Notes: generated by a model not told the origin, from the letters alone. DNA of 64,000 nucleotides from MWH-TA3 sp044353905 (GCA_044353905.1 JBILBA010000005.1:1-64000); one strand, 5' to 3'. Shown: positions 43,366-53,419, counted from the first letter of the stretch. Numbers and translations: made by a program.

Positions 43366-44222
43366 GAGTCAGTGTTCTCCAGTTCGATTCGTGTGGGAAG
43401 AGTGATTGCGCCGGTCGGGAAGGCGTCAACCCGATCGATCTCGAGACCGAGGAATCGGTGAGCCAACTCACGGAATCGTTCTCGGTCGCCCCCCGTCGTC
43501 TCGAACGAGTGAACCGACGGGGTGGTTGATGTGCGCAGCAGATCGTGGGTGAGAAGAGTTTGGTATACCTCGTAGGCCGTCGCGTCGTCACTCGAGACAA
43601 GCGAGACATCCGGTCCCATGACGTACTGAATCGCAGCCGAAATCAAGGGATAGTGAGTGCACCCGAGGACGAGCGTGTCCACCTTGGCGTCCTTGAGGGG
43701 AGCCAGGTACTCATTGGCAACAGCAAACAGTTCATCACCGCTCGTCACTCCCGCCTCGACGAATTCGACGAATCGTGGGCAGGCAACAGCCGTGACCTCG
43801 ATTCCGGGGTCCGCGACGAACGAGTCCTGATACGCACCCGATTTGATGGTGCCCTCTGTGCCGATGACGCCAATGCGTTTCGATCGAGTACGTGCCACCG
43901 CCGTTCGAACAGCTGGCTGAATCACTTCAATCACGGGAATCCCGAGACGGTCGGTGTATCGCTCTTTCGCATCGCGGAACATTGCGGCGGACGCGGTGTT
44001 GCAGGCGATGACCAGCAGTTTCACGCCCTGATCCGCGAGTTCGTCGAGAAGCCCAAGCGCGTGCTCACGAACCTCGGCGATGGGCAGTGGGCCGTATGGT
44101 CCGTGCGCCGTGTCGCCGATGTATCGGATTGATTCGTTCGGCAATTGATCGATGACTGCTCGTGCAACGGTCAAACCGCCGACACCACTGTCGACAATTC
44201 CGATGCTCGCGTCCCGATTCAT
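43362..44222 (-). CDS. murI: Glutamate racemase
   Basis: A 286-residue enzyme supplying D-glutamate for peptidoglycan. The two catalytic cysteines are in VIACNTASAA near residue 73 and LGCTHYPL near 187; IGIVDSGVGGLTV is the N-terminal signature. First gene of the murI-rph-rdgB unit, possibly with mntH downstream. Confidence 0.96.
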   Translation of the reverse strand: MNRDASIGIVDSGVGGLTVARAVIDQLPNESIRYIGDTAHGPYGPLPIAEVREHALGLLDELADQGVKLLVIACNTASAAMFRDAKERYTDRLGIPVIEVIQPAVRTAVARTRSKRIGVIGTEGTIKSGAYQDSFVADPGIEVTAVACPRFVEFVEAGVTSGDELFAVANEYLAPLKDAKVDTLVLGCTHYPLISAAIQYVMGPDVSLVSSDDATAYEVYQTLLTHDLLRTSTTPSVHSFETTGGDRERFRELAHRFLGLEIDRVDAFPTGAITLPTRIELENTDS

Positions 44223-44240
44223 CTTTTTAGCCTACTAACG

Positions 44241-45539
44241 TCAGCAGAAGACTGTCGGGATAGCGGGGTCGCCTGGCGACAATCGACGGCCCGCCTCCGG
44301 AAGTTCCGCCAATGCGATGGCGTGGTGTTCGCGCGCGCGACTGACACCATTGGCTCCGCGATATTCGTCTCGAATGGCTCCGTTGGTGATGAACGCGTGA
44401 ATCAGTTCACGACCCTTCTCGGCCCGCGAGTCCTTCGGTCCGAGGTCGACCAATTCTTCTGTGGCAATCCCGTCGACGAGTCGGCGATGCGCGACCTTGC
44501 GTCCGGCGGGATCCTGCTTCTCGGGTGATTGCTTTGAGACAGCAACCCAGTCGCCCTCATTGTTTTGGTGTTCGACAAGTTTGTAGACCATTCCGGCGGC
44601 CGGCGCTCCGGAACCCGTGACGACCGCAGTACCGACGCCGAACACGTCGACCGGTGCGCCTCGAAGTGACGCAATGGTGTTCTCGTTCAGATCGTTGGTC
44701 ACGACGATTTGTGTTCCCGTTGCGCCAAGAGAGTCAAGTTGTGCGCGAACGCTCCGCACCAACGACGGCAAATCGCCGGAATCGATGCGGACGGCACCGA
44801 GTTCCGGGCCGGCAACACGAATCGCCGTTTCAACGGCACTCGGAATATCGAACGTGTCAATCAGCAGCGTGGTGTCGGTCCCAAACGCTTCGACCTGCGC
44901 GCGAAACGCTTCCTCTTCCGTGTCGTGCAGCAACGTGAAGGAGTGCGCCGACGTTCCGCGGGTGGGAATTCCCCACGTGCGACCTGCTTCGAGGTTCGAT
45001 GTCGCCGAGAAACCAGCGATGAACGCGGCGCGAGCAGCTGCGACACCACTGCCCTCCGACGTTCGGCGCGAGCCCATCTCGATCAGCGGTTTTCCGTCGG
45101 CCGCCGTCACCATTCGCGACGCCGCCGTGGCAACGGCGCTGTCGTAATTGAGAATGGACAACACGATGGTCTCGAGAATCACCGCTTCGGCGAACGTGCC
45201 TTCGACTTCGAGTACAGGTGAGCCAGGGAAAAACAGTTCACCCTCGTGATAACCCCGGATGTCCCCCGAGAAGCGATAGGTCGACAGATAGTCGAGGGCC
45301 TCGGCCGACACGACCTTTTCCGACGTGAGCCAAGCCAATATGTCGTCGTCGAACCGGAATGACTCAACCGCATCGAGCAGGCGTCCTACTCCCGCGAACA
45401 CGCCATAACGACGGCCGGCGTGAAGGCGACGCGAAAACACCTCGAACACGCACCGACGTTCTGCACGACCCTCGCGCAGGGCGGCGTCAATCATGGTCAG
45501 TTCGTATCGGTCGGTAAACAGCGCGGTCGATTCCGCCAT
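44241..45539 (-). CDS. pncB: Nicotinate phosphoribosyltransferase
   Basis: A 432-residue enzyme of NAD salvage converting nicotinate and PRPP to nicotinate mononucleotide with ATP. Motifs: FTDRYELTMIDAALREG, the substrate segment GSRRTSEGSGVAAARAAFIA, GTSAHSFTLL with the phosphorylatable His, and VRIDSGDLPSLVRSVR. The ATG at 45539 fits the family start; the longer frame to 45638 overlaps the DUF3039 gene. Confidence 0.94.
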   Translation of the reverse strand: MAESTALFTDRYELTMIDAALREGRAERRCVFEVFSRRLHAGRRYGVFAGVGRLLDAVESFRFDDDILAWLTSEKVVSAEALDYLSTYRFSGDIRGYHEGELFFPGSPVLEVEGTFAEAVILETIVLSILNYDSAVATAASRMVTAADGKPLIEMGSRRTSEGSGVAAARAAFIAGFSATSNLEAGRTWGIPTRGTSAHSFTLLHDTEEEAFRAQVEAFGTDTTLLIDTFDIPSAVETAIRVAGPELGAVRIDSGDLPSLVRSVRAQLDSLGATGTQIVVTNDLNENTIASLRGAPVDVFGVGTAVVTGSGAPAAGMVYKLVEHQNNEGDWVAVSKQSPEKQDPAGRKVAHRRLVDGIATEELVDLGPKDSRAEKGRELIHAFITNGAIRDEYRGANGVSRAREHHAIALAELPEAGRRLSPGDPAIPTVFC

Positions 45540-45544
45540 AACGG

Positions 45545-45808
45545 CTACTCGTCTCGCAATCGCTCGTAGATCTCTTTGCAGGTCGGACAAATCGGAAAAC
45601 GATCCGGATTCGAGTTCGGAAGCCATTTCTTGCCGCACAGTGCGCGAACGGGTTTTCCCGTCACCGCGGACTCGACGATTTTGTCCTTTTGGACATAATG
45701 CGAGAACTTGTCGTGGTCACCGTCGTCCGTGACGTCGTTCTCGAGGAGTTCCTCGAGTTCGCGGTCGAGCACGTCAGACGAGCCGGGGGAATCGCTCTCG
45801 GAGGTCAT
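45545..45808 (-). CDS. DUF3039 small zinc-ribbon-like protein
   Basis: An 87-residue protein: acidic N-terminus, HYVQKDKIVESAVTGKPVRA, then LCGKKW and PICPTCKEIYERL, a Cys-x-Cys arrangement likely to hold zinc. This family is conserved in actinobacteria and often lies beside pncB. Function unknown. Confidence 0.85.
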   Translation of the reverse strand: MTSESDSPGSSDVLDRELEELLENDVTDDGDHDKFSHYVQKDKIVESAVTGKPVRALCGKKWLPNSNPDRFPICPTCKEIYERLRDE

Positions 45809-45830
45809 GCGAATAGTGTACGCGCGACCG

Positions 45831-47060
45831 CTACTCGAGTGAACCCACCGTGACCGAACCTTCACGCGACACCCCGCCGCGCACGAAGGTGAATGTGGCG
45901 ACATCCCCCGGGCGAAGCGAGCGGACCTGCGCGGTGATGTCAACCTCGTCACGGATTGGTACGCCGTTGAACGTCGTGACAACGTCACCTTCTCGCATCC
46001 CGGCTGCCTCGGCCGGTGAGCCCGGATCGACTCCACGGATGGTGGCCCCAATCACACCGCTCGAGGTGGCCACGGCGCTGACCATCGCTCCGATTCGACC
46101 GTGTTCAGCCGAGCCGAACTCGATGAGGTCCGATGCGACTCGTTTCGCTAGCGTCGCTGGAAGTGCGAATCCAACTCCGATCGAACCCGACGACGATCCA
46201 CTGCTCGCGATCGCGACGTTGATTCCGACGAGCTCGCCCCGAGTGTTGAGAAGAGCTCCGCCGGAATTTCCGGGATTGATCGACGCATCGGTTTGGATGA
46301 CGGGCAAGGAAAGGTCTTGCGCAAGAGCGGACTGCTCGCTCCCTGGCAGGTCGAAGTTGAACCCGTTGCCATTGTTCGAAATGGTGATCGATCGGTTGAG
46401 TGCTGAGACGACACCGTCCGTGACCGTGTTCTGAAGTCCGAGGGGCGCACCGATAGCGATGACCTCGCTGCCCACAGTGATCGAATCGGCTTCGCCGAAG
46501 ACAACGGGAACGAGCCCGGTCGCGTCGATCTTGATGACCGCGATGTCGAGAATCGGGTCGGTACCGACGATAGTCGCCGGGAACAACCGGCCGTCGCTCA
46601 GTGTCACGCGAATCGACGGGTCTTTCTCAGCACCTCCGAGTGTGACCACGTGGCTGTTGGTGATGATGTAACCGTTCTCGGAATAGATGACTCCGGAACC
46701 AGATCCGGCCGCAGACTCCCCCGACGCTTCGATTGTCACGACGGACGGCAATGCTTTCGCGGCGACGGCGGTTGCAAACCCGGTCGGCGACGATCCGTTG
46801 ATGGTGACGACTTGTGGCTGCACGACGGTTCGATAGGTCTCTCCGGTCAGGCCGGTGATGGCAACACCCGCACCGCCTCCGATCAAACCGGCGATGACCG
46901 CAATTCCGGCGGCTGTCTTGACCGGCATGTCACCCACAAGGAAGGGTCGGCGCGGTTCGCGAATCGACTCCTGCTCGGGGGCGGGCGGCGCTTCGACGAC
47001 GACAGGTTTGCGAACGCGCGGTGCGCGGGGCTTGGGTGTGGGGACGTTCTCGTTTTCCAT
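45831..47060 (-). CDS. HtrA/DegP-type membrane-anchored serine protease with PDZ domain
   Basis: A 409-residue protein: cytoplasmic Pro-rich N-terminus (PTPKPRAPRVRKP), one membrane helix (AAGIAVIAGLIGGGAGVAI), a trypsin-like domain with His136 region TNSHVV, Asp172 region DPILDIAV and Ser265 region NPGNSGGAL, and a C-terminal PDZ domain (GSPAEAAGMREGDVV). It should act outside the membrane in envelope protein quality control. Residue numbers are approximate. Confidence 0.93.
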   Translation of the reverse strand: MENENVPTPKPRAPRVRKPVVVEAPPAPEQESIREPRRPFLVGDMPVKTAAGIAVIAGLIGGGAGVAITGLTGETYRTVVQPQVVTINGSSPTGFATAVAAKALPSVVTIEASGESAAGSGSGVIYSENGYIITNSHVVTLGGAEKDPSIRVTLSDGRLFPATIVGTDPILDIAVIKIDATGLVPVVFGEADSITVGSEVIAIGAPLGLQNTVTDGVVSALNRSITISNNGNGFNFDLPGSEQSALAQDLSLPVIQTDASINPGNSGGALLNTRGELVGINVAIASSGSSSGSIGVGFALPATLAKRVASDLIEFGSAEHGRIGAMVSAVATSSGVIGATIRGVDPGSPAEAAGMREGDVVTTFNGVPIRDEVDITAQVRSLRPGDVATFTFVRGGVSREGSVTVGSLE

Positions 47061-47121
47061 ACTCCCAAGAATGGACGATTTTCCTAAGAATTTCCCAAAG
47101 TTACCTGTGTGTTTCCTTGAT

Positions 47122-47874
47122 TCATTCCGCGGGGCATCCGAACGCCCCGCGCTTACACGGTCGGTCGACGAGCACCGTGTCGGCGGTGAAAATGCTGAGA
47201 GTGAGTTCGTTCGCCCGAGCCATCACCAATCCCGAAAGCGGCCGCCAGTCCTGGGAGCCGAATCGAAACTCCGCCGAATACCAAACGGAGAGTCGAACTC
47301 GAACGATCCCTAACTCGTCGTAGGCGTGACTCGTCGGTGTTCTGGTCCACGGTGACTGTCCGAGTTGACGCCAGGTTGCTCCCTGGCGATCGCTCGTCTG
47401 CCGAGATCCGTCCCCAAAGTAGCGCCGAAACAAGACCGGAGAGAATCGGACATCGGCGGGATTGTCCAGCAACCTGCCCGAGACGATATGGGTGTGTGCG
47501 GTCGACCAGAAGTTCGTCGGCACGCGTCGGAGCGACCAGCCGCCCGGCTCGACGAACTGTTGCGGGGTGATCGGCCGAAACGATTGGAGGTCGCTCACGG
47601 TCGTCGGGCCGACCCCGCCCTTCGGAGGCGACGACCCCACGCACTGGCCGTTGACGACAACCGGACATTCGTCTGGACCATCCGAGTCGGTGTCACCTGA
47701 TGAGCCCCCCGAAGTCGAATCACCCCACAGGTCCACGCCGGTGTCGGTTGTGCCGCCGCCAACCGAACACGACCCCGCGGCGATCTGCGCAGCGGTGCAC
47801 GAGACAGCAACCGCGTGGGGCGCGATCGTGGCCGTTACCGCGGCAACAATCAGAGCGACGACGAGACGGCGCAC
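47122..47874 (-). CDS. Hypothetical secreted protein
   Basis: A 250-residue protein starting at GTG 47874, with GGGAGGA about nine bases upstream. It has a signal peptide (RRLVVALIVAAVTATIAPHA), a Gly/Ser/Asp-rich low-complexity region with paired cysteines (SCTAAQIAAGSC, DECPVVVNGQC), and a C-terminal globular part ending in CKRGAFGC. I do not recognise a family. Its 5' end overlaps the upstream lipoprotein gene by 25 bases, and the two may work together. Confidence 0.65.
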   Translation of the reverse strand: MRRLVVALIVAAVTATIAPHAVAVSCTAAQIAAGSCSVGGGTTDTGVDLWGDSTSGGSSGDTDSDGPDECPVVVNGQCVGSSPPKGGVGPTTVSDLQSFRPITPQQFVEPGGWSLRRVPTNFWSTAHTHIVSGRLLDNPADVRFSPVLFRRYFGDGSRQTSDRQGATWRQLGQSPWTRTPTSHAYDELGIVRVRLSVWYSAEFRFGSQDWRPLSGLVMARANELTLSIFTADTVLVDRPCKRGAFGCPAE

Positions 47875-48347
47875 CAGGTCGAGTCCTCCCACGGGGAAAT
47901 CTCAGCGATGACAAGAGCGCCCTCGCGCGGCATCAAATGCACGGTCACGTGTGTCTGCGACGTGGCACCGCCAAGACATGCCGAAACGACGGCGTCGACA
48001 ACCGTGTGTCGTCCCCGCATCGCGGTGAGTTGCCAGCGAGTCATCGACACCGCCGCCGCCTTAACGCCCAAGACCGCGAGAGCAGCGAAACCGTTGGCTT
48101 CTTCGATGGCCCACTCGGGAGTCGCGAAATCGTTGATTGCCTCAACCGGGGCGTCTCCGGAAACGATTCGATTCGTGACGTCGATGTAGGCATCAAGCGT
48201 CGACCCGATCAGCGCCTCGGCATCGGAAACGAGAACACTGGCGTCCGCGACAGTCGGTGGTGCTGCCGACGGAGTCGTTTCGGGTGATGCACCCGACGCA
48301 CAACCCGCAACGGCGACAGCGAAGACAATAATGAAAGCGACGCGCAT
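47850..48347 (-). CDS. Putative lipoprotein
   Basis: A 165-residue protein with a short signal and lipobox (AFIIVFAVAVAGC), a Ser/Pro/Thr linker and a globular domain that looks NTF2-like (AINDFATPEWAIEEANGFAA, then alternating strands VSMTRWQLTAMRGR). Such two-gene secreted sets occur near Tad and surface loci in actinobacteria, but the function is unknown. The ATG at 48347 is selected for the signal peptide. Confidence 0.65.
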   Translation of the reverse strand: MRVAFIIVFAVAVAGCASGASPETTPSAAPPTVADASVLVSDAEALIGSTLDAYIDVTNRIVSGDAPVEAINDFATPEWAIEEANGFAALAVLGVKAAAVSMTRWQLTAMRGRHTVVDAVVSACLGGATSQTHVTVHLMPREGALVIAEISPWEDSTWCAVSSSL

Positions 48348-48395
48348 GCACCGAGGGTGCCACACCCTCGATGGGCGGGGGTGATTTATCCCCAA

Positions 48396-49184
48396 CTAGA
48401 GAGGCGTCACCCCGTAGCGACGGTTTCGAAGTGCGGGGTTCGATCGACGAGCAGCCAAAACCGCGTCGGGATCAAGCACGACATCCAAGACAATTTCGCC
48501 CGTGCTCGCCTCGATAATGACTTCCCCCAACGGGTCGATGACCATCGATTCGCCGATTCCAGACGACTCAGCGTGATTCGCCGCGACGACCCACGCGACG
48601 TTCTCGATGGCGCGGGCCCGGAGGAGCGTTTGCCAGTGTTCGGATTTGTGCGACCCGGGAACCCAATCGGCGGGTACCGCAAGTACGGTTGCACCCGCAT
48701 CCACCAGCCGGCGAGACATCTCCGGGAATCGTAGGTCGTAACAGGTTTGAACACCGACCGCCCAGTCGTTCACGTCGACGATCAACGGAGACTCGGTGGG
48801 GTCTCCCGCCGTGACAACCGCCGATTCGAGTGCGCCGAAAGCATCGTACAAATGGACCTTGTCGTATCGCCCGATCACGCCGTTCGCATTCACCGCGACG
48901 ACGGTGTTGGTGATGGTGTCGCCGTTGGACACGAGGAGACCCGCGAGAATGGTCGCCGAAAGTTCTCGTGATTGTTCAACCACAAAAGTGACGAACGGTC
49001 CGTCGATTGGTTCTGCGCCGTCCTGCCAGTGCGCGGTGTCCTTGTGAAACCACGCGGAGTATTCGGGTAGAACAACGAGGTCCACGTCGTCGAGGTGCTC
49101 AAACGCTTCACGCAACACAGCTCGGTTGTCGGCGGCGTCGTCGGACGGCGAAAACTGAACCAACCCGACGTTGAGGTTATCCAT
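48396..49184 (-). CDS. Carbon-nitrogen hydrolase (nitrilase superfamily)
   Basis: A 262-residue amidase-fold enzyme with the catalytic triad in VVLPEYS (Glu near residue 40), YDKVHLYD (Lys near 106) and VQTCYDLRFPE (Cys near 147). Short proteins of this type act on omega-amides such as deaminated glutathione or 2-oxoglutaramate (Nit/YafV-like). No pathway genes are adjacent, so the substrate is open. Confidence 0.9.
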   Translation of the reverse strand: MDNLNVGLVQFSPSDDAADNRAVLREAFEHLDDVDLVVLPEYSAWFHKDTAHWQDGAEPIDGPFVTFVVEQSRELSATILAGLLVSNGDTITNTVVAVNANGVIGRYDKVHLYDAFGALESAVVTAGDPTESPLIVDVNDWAVGVQTCYDLRFPEMSRRLVDAGATVLAVPADWVPGSHKSEHWQTLLRARAIENVAWVVAANHAESSGIGESMVIDPLGEVIIEASTGEIVLDVVLDPDAVLAARRSNPALRNRRYGVTPL

Positions 49185-49220
49185 GTAACGAGCCTATCGC
49201 CCAGCAATTTGCTGAAACGA

Positions 49221-49250
49221 AAACGGTCCCGAACGAATTCGGGACCGTTT
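49221..49250 (-). terminator. Strong rho-independent terminator after tRNA-fMet
   Basis: A perfect 13-base stem (AAACGGTCCCGAA with TTCGGGACCGTTT) with a four-base loop, five bases beyond the tRNA 3' end. On the minus strand the stem runs into TTTTCGTTTC. The near-symmetric stem could act in both directions and also separate the nitrilase-family gene start. Confidence 0.88.
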
Positions 49251-49254
49251 CTCT

Positions 49255-49331
49255 TGGTTGCGGGGGCAGGATTTGAACCTACGACCTCCGGGTTATGAGC
49301 CCGGCGAGCTACCGAACTGCTCCACCCCGCG
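49255..49331 (-). tRNA. Initiator tRNA-fMet (anticodon CAT)
   Basis: 77 nucleotides including encoded CCA. The acceptor begins CGCGGGG with the C1/A72 mismatch typical of initiator tRNA; the anticodon stem CCGGG/CCCGG has the three G-C pairs that identify fMet, with loop CTCATAA. T-arm is GTAGGTTCAAATCCTGC. Confidence 0.95.
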
Positions 49332-49378
49332 TCACAAGGGTCGAGTCTATCACGGGGCAATTGCCCCACGAAATCGGG

Positions 49379-52213
49379 TTAGCGCGAGAGTTCGTACGCC
49401 TTCTGCAAAGCGGACTGCAGTTTCTTGTCCGCTTCGGCCGCGGCGACCAGGTCGTTCGCCTTGTACGCCGCCGCGCGGTCGAGAAGCGCTTGGCGTGCTT
49501 CTTCCAGTGCGGCTTGAAGTTGCGGCGACACGTTCTCGTTCGGAGTGCTTGGTTCCGTCGGTGTTCCCGGGGTTTCCGGATCGACACCGGCGTTTCCACC
49601 GAAGAGCGTATCGAGCGCGGCGGGAAGAGTGTCTTCGAAAGCGATGGAGTCACCGAACGACACCAGGATCTTTCGGAGCAACGGATACGAGGTCTCACCC
49701 GTCGAACGCACATAAACCGGCTGAACATAGAGGAGTCCGCCACCGACCGGAAGTGTCAAGAGGTTTCCGGGGACAACCTCGGTCTGTCCTTGACGCAGCA
49801 GGTTGAGTTGCTGGCTCACGGTCGCGTCCGAGTCGAACTGTGCCTGAACCTGACCCGGTCCCGGGATTGTGGTCTGTTTGGGCAGCGTCAACAGCGTCAA
49901 CTTCCCGTAGTCCGGACCAGCATCAGAGTTCGCCGACAAGTAGCCGTAGAGGACGTTTCGCGAGTTCTCGCCCGTCGCCTGTGGAATGAACGTCGAGTAC
50001 AACGAGAACGCTGGCTTTTCGGCCCCCGGCATCTGCATCGTCAAGTAGTACGGAGGCTGAAGCGTGGGGTTTTCGGGAGTCGACACCGGATCGTTCGGCG
50101 TGACCCACGTGTCTTCAGACGAGTAGAACGTTCCGGGGTCCGTCACGTGATACGAGCCCAAAACCGCGCGCTGAACCTTGAACAGGTCCGACGGGTAACG
50201 AATGTGCGCGAGCAGGTCCGCGCTCATTTCACTCGAAGGCTTCAGTGTCTCGGGGAAAATCCGTGCCCAGGTCGTCAAAACCGGATCGGTCTCGTCCCAC
50301 GCATAAATCGTGACCGTACCGTCATAAGCATCAACGGTCGCCTTGACCGAGTTGCGCATGTAGTTGGCAGGGCCGCTCGGAACGGTCGACCCCAAGGTGT
50401 ACGTGTCGAGAATTGCGGACGCAATGTTCACCGACGTCGAGTAGGGGTAGTTGTTGCTCGTCGTGTACCCATCGACAATCCAGGTGATTCGTCCGTCCAC
50501 GACCGCGGGGTACGGGTCGTTGTCAAGAGTCAGATACGGCGCGACCTTGTTGACGCGAACCAACGGGTTGCGGTCGTACAAGATTTGCGAGTCATCGGAA
50601 ATGGCGTCCGACAGCAAAAACTGTTCGGATTGGAAGTGCATGGCGTAAATCAACCGCGTGAAGATGTTGTCCAACTTCGGACCGCCGTCACCTTCGAAGG
50701 TGTACTTCGCGTTTCCGGCTTCGGATTCAGAGGACGCCGACGGGTAGTCGAGTTCCAATGGTCCGTCCGCGCCCTTTGCGCCGACGATGGAATAGGGCGG
50801 CGAAGACTCACCGAAATAAATTCGGGGTTCGTACGTGCCAAGCGCTCCGGAAACGGGAATGCCTGATTCGAGGAATGTCGGCTGTCCGTCGGCGTTGCGT
50901 TCGTTTCCGAAGGCGGCAACTATTCCGTAACCGTGGGTATAGACGATGTGGTCGTTGTACCAGGAGGTCGACGATTGTCCGCTCAGGTCGAGTTCGCGAA
51001 GAGCCAGAACCGTGTCCTGCATCGTGCCATCAATCAAGTATCGATCGACGTCGAGGTGCTCGGGGAACTTGTAGTACTGACGGAATTGTTCGAGCTGCGC
51101 AAAAGCGTCGGACACGAGCCCAGGGTCAATAATGCGGATGTGCGCGGTCGTTTCAGCATCGGCGCGGAGAGCACCCGGCTCTGCCGTGGTCGTTGCGTCA
51201 TAGACAACTTCGTTGACCTTGTCCAAACCGAAGCCTGCCCGTGTTCCATCAATGTTTCGCTGAATGTACTGGGCTTCCAGGGTTCGCGCGCTGGGGTCAA
51301 CCTGGAATCGCTGAACGATCCAGGGGTAGGCACCGCCGATGACGATAGAGGCGACGACGAGCATCGAGCCACCGATGATGGGGAGGCGCCAACGACCAAT
51401 GAACGCGGTGACGAGGAAGAACACGGCGACGAGAACCGCGATACCCGCGAGAATCTGGTTCCCGGGGATTGTTGCGGTGGCCTCGGTGAACCCGGCGCCG
51501 GCGGCGAGGAAGCCCTCGGACGGCGAAACCAAGGTCACGTACTGGTTGATCCAGAGGTTCGCGGCCTGAACGAGCACATAGAGCGCACCGAGGATCGCGA
51601 TTTGTGCGCGGAACGGCTTCGAGATGATGACCTCACGGTTCGCCGAAATGCGGACACCGCCATAGAGGAAACCAGCAGCGGCACCCGCGAGAAGGGAAAC
51701 CAGCAGCACCCCTTCGACCTGGCCGACAACGAACTGGTACATCGGAAGGTCGTAGACGTAGAACGAGACATCGAGTCCGAACTGCGGGTCGGTCGTGCCA
51801 AACGGAGTCTTGTTGAGCCACTGCACCACGATGGGCCAGTTGCTTGCCGCTCCAACACCAGCAAACACACCAACGGCGAACGGTCCGAGGTGCATGACGA
51901 GCTTACGAATCGGCTCGATTGCGGTGCGATAGCGTTCCGCACCTTCCGAGAGGCGAACCGTCAGCGGGCGGGTGCGGTAGGCAATGTTGAGGGTCAACCA
52001 CAGCGGCACGGACATGAGAACGAACGCCACGACGCCAATCGTTCCCAGTGCAATCCATTGCGTAAACAAAACAGAAGAGAATCCGGCTTGGTCATACCAG
52101 AGCACATCGACCCATACGCCGGCGAAGGTGACGAATGCGGCGACAAGAGCCAGAACCACGCTGACGGTAACAATGAGAGGGGAACGCTGTCGAAGCGAAT
52201 TGGGAACGGTCAC
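49379..52213 (-). CDS. UPF0182 family large membrane protein
   Basis: A 944-residue protein with seven or so N-terminal membrane helices (residues about 1-310), a large exported domain containing the family segments NIDGTRAGFGLDKV, DPGLVSDAF, GYTTSNNYPYS and PVYVRSTGETSYPLLRK, and an acidic, Ala-rich C-terminal coiled segment (LDRAAAYKANDLVAAAEAD). The family is restricted largely to actinobacteria and a few others and has no assigned function. It has no visible operon partner. Confidence 0.92.
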   Translation of the reverse strand: MTVPNSLRQRSPLIVTVSVVLALVAAFVTFAGVWVDVLWYDQAGFSSVLFTQWIALGTIGVVAFVLMSVPLWLTLNIAYRTRPLTVRLSEGAERYRTAIEPIRKLVMHLGPFAVGVFAGVGAASNWPIVVQWLNKTPFGTTDPQFGLDVSFYVYDLPMYQFVVGQVEGVLLVSLLAGAAAGFLYGGVRISANREVIISKPFRAQIAILGALYVLVQAANLWINQYVTLVSPSEGFLAAGAGFTEATATIPGNQILAGIAVLVAVFFLVTAFIGRWRLPIIGGSMLVVASIVIGGAYPWIVQRFQVDPSARTLEAQYIQRNIDGTRAGFGLDKVNEVVYDATTTAEPGALRADAETTAHIRIIDPGLVSDAFAQLEQFRQYYKFPEHLDVDRYLIDGTMQDTVLALRELDLSGQSSTSWYNDHIVYTHGYGIVAAFGNERNADGQPTFLESGIPVSGALGTYEPRIYFGESSPPYSIVGAKGADGPLELDYPSASSESEAGNAKYTFEGDGGPKLDNIFTRLIYAMHFQSEQFLLSDAISDDSQILYDRNPLVRVNKVAPYLTLDNDPYPAVVDGRITWIVDGYTTSNNYPYSTSVNIASAILDTYTLGSTVPSGPANYMRNSVKATVDAYDGTVTIYAWDETDPVLTTWARIFPETLKPSSEMSADLLAHIRYPSDLFKVQRAVLGSYHVTDPGTFYSSEDTWVTPNDPVSTPENPTLQPPYYLTMQMPGAEKPAFSLYSTFIPQATGENSRNVLYGYLSANSDAGPDYGKLTLLTLPKQTTIPGPGQVQAQFDSDATVSQQLNLLRQGQTEVVPGNLLTLPVGGGLLYVQPVYVRSTGETSYPLLRKILVSFGDSIAFEDTLPAALDTLFGGNAGVDPETPGTPTEPSTPNENVSPQLQAALEEARQALLDRAAAYKANDLVAAAEADKKLQSALQKAYELSR

Positions 52214-52262
52214 GGCATGAACTCCTTATGTTGTTAAAAGTGTACCCGCGACGGCCGAAACG

Positions 52263-53384
52263 CTAATCGGCAGCGCAATGGGGAAGTACAGACGTGCCCG
52301 ATTGGGTCGAAATCGCCTTCAGTGCAGCCAGCGCGTCATTGAGAGTCGACACCGAGACGTCGCGAAGCCCGTCGGGAACGCGCCCAGCGAGCGCGGCGCA
52401 GTTTTCGGCCGGAACCAGCAGCCAGGTTGCTCCGGAATTGCGAGCGCCATAAGCCTTTTGGACGATTCCCCCGATTGGTCCGACCAAACCGTCTGCCGAG
52501 ATTTCCCCCGTACCGGCCACGTTCTCTCCGCCGTTGAGCGACCCCGGCGTGATGGTGTCGATGATTCCCAGTGCGAACATCATGCCAGCGCTCGATCCGC
52601 CGACGTCGGCGAGCGAGATGTCCACGTCAAACGGGAAGCGATACGTTCCGCCGCACAGGATTCCGATCACCGGAGTCGTGCCGTCGTGTTCGGAGGCCAC
52701 GATGCCGACCGTCAACGGCACGGTTGCTCCGTCGCGCTCGACCACAAGTTCGATGGAATTGCCGATTCCCGCGGTCTTGATGATGGCGCGGAGGTCAGAA
52801 ACGTTGTGGATGGGGATTCCGTCAGCCGACACCACGATGTCACCGGGTTCGACCAGTTTTTCGGCCGGATAGCCGGGTGTCGCTTCGGCCACCACGATTT
52901 CGGATTCGAAAGGGATCCCCTGGCTCGTCAGCGCGGCCGCAATCGCTTCCTGTTGTGAATTGTCCATCTGGATCTTGGCGGCGTTCACCGAATCGGTTCG
53001 CGTTGTTCCCGCCGGGTACAGAGACTCCATCGGCAAGACCGCGTAATCGGGTCGAAGCCAGGCGGCCGCGACCTCGAACCAGCTCGGGTGAGAATCGGGT
53101 GAGCCCGTGACATAAACGGTGAGCATCGAGAGTTCGCCATCAGTCGCGTAGGTCTCGGTCCCGGACACCGAGATCATGGGGGTTTCCTTGCCGTCGGCGT
53201 CCTCGGTGGATCCCAGCGTGTTGTAGACCGGACCCGGCGTTTCGATGACGTACGGCGCCGGAACCACGGCGAGGCCGATCGTTCCAACAACACTCAGTGC
53301 GAGCAGAGTCATACCCCACGTCGCGCGACTCGGACGCGATCGTCGCGGAGCGGGTTCAGTCAAGGATTCAGTCACGTATTCCAC
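52263..53384 (-). CDS. Membrane-anchored PDZ and Lon-type (S16) serine protease, YlbL family
   Basis: A 373-residue protein: one N-terminal membrane helix (WGMTLLALSVVGTIGLAVV), a PDZ domain (GDIVVSADGIPIHNVSDL) and a C-terminal Lon proteolytic domain with the Ser of VGGSSAGMMFALG near residue 263 and the Lys of VQKAYGARNSG near 309. It is therefore an extracytoplasmic Ser-Lys protease. Divergent from the zincin_2 gene across only 35 bases. Confidence 0.9.
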   Translation of the reverse strand: MEYVTESLTEPAPRRSRPSRATWGMTLLALSVVGTIGLAVVPAPYVIETPGPVYNTLGSTEDADGKETPMISVSGTETYATDGELSMLTVYVTGSPDSHPSWFEVAAAWLRPDYAVLPMESLYPAGTTRTDSVNAAKIQMDNSQQEAIAAALTSQGIPFESEIVVAEATPGYPAEKLVEPGDIVVSADGIPIHNVSDLRAIIKTAGIGNSIELVVERDGATVPLTVGIVASEHDGTTPVIGILCGGTYRFPFDVDISLADVGGSSAGMMFALGIIDTITPGSLNGGENVAGTGEISADGLVGPIGGIVQKAYGARNSGATWLLVPAENCAALAGRVPDGLRDVSVSTLNDALAALKAISTQSGTSVLPHCAAD

Positions 53385-53419
53385 ACTATGTCACGTGGCG
53401 AGCAGGTACGGTTGTTGAC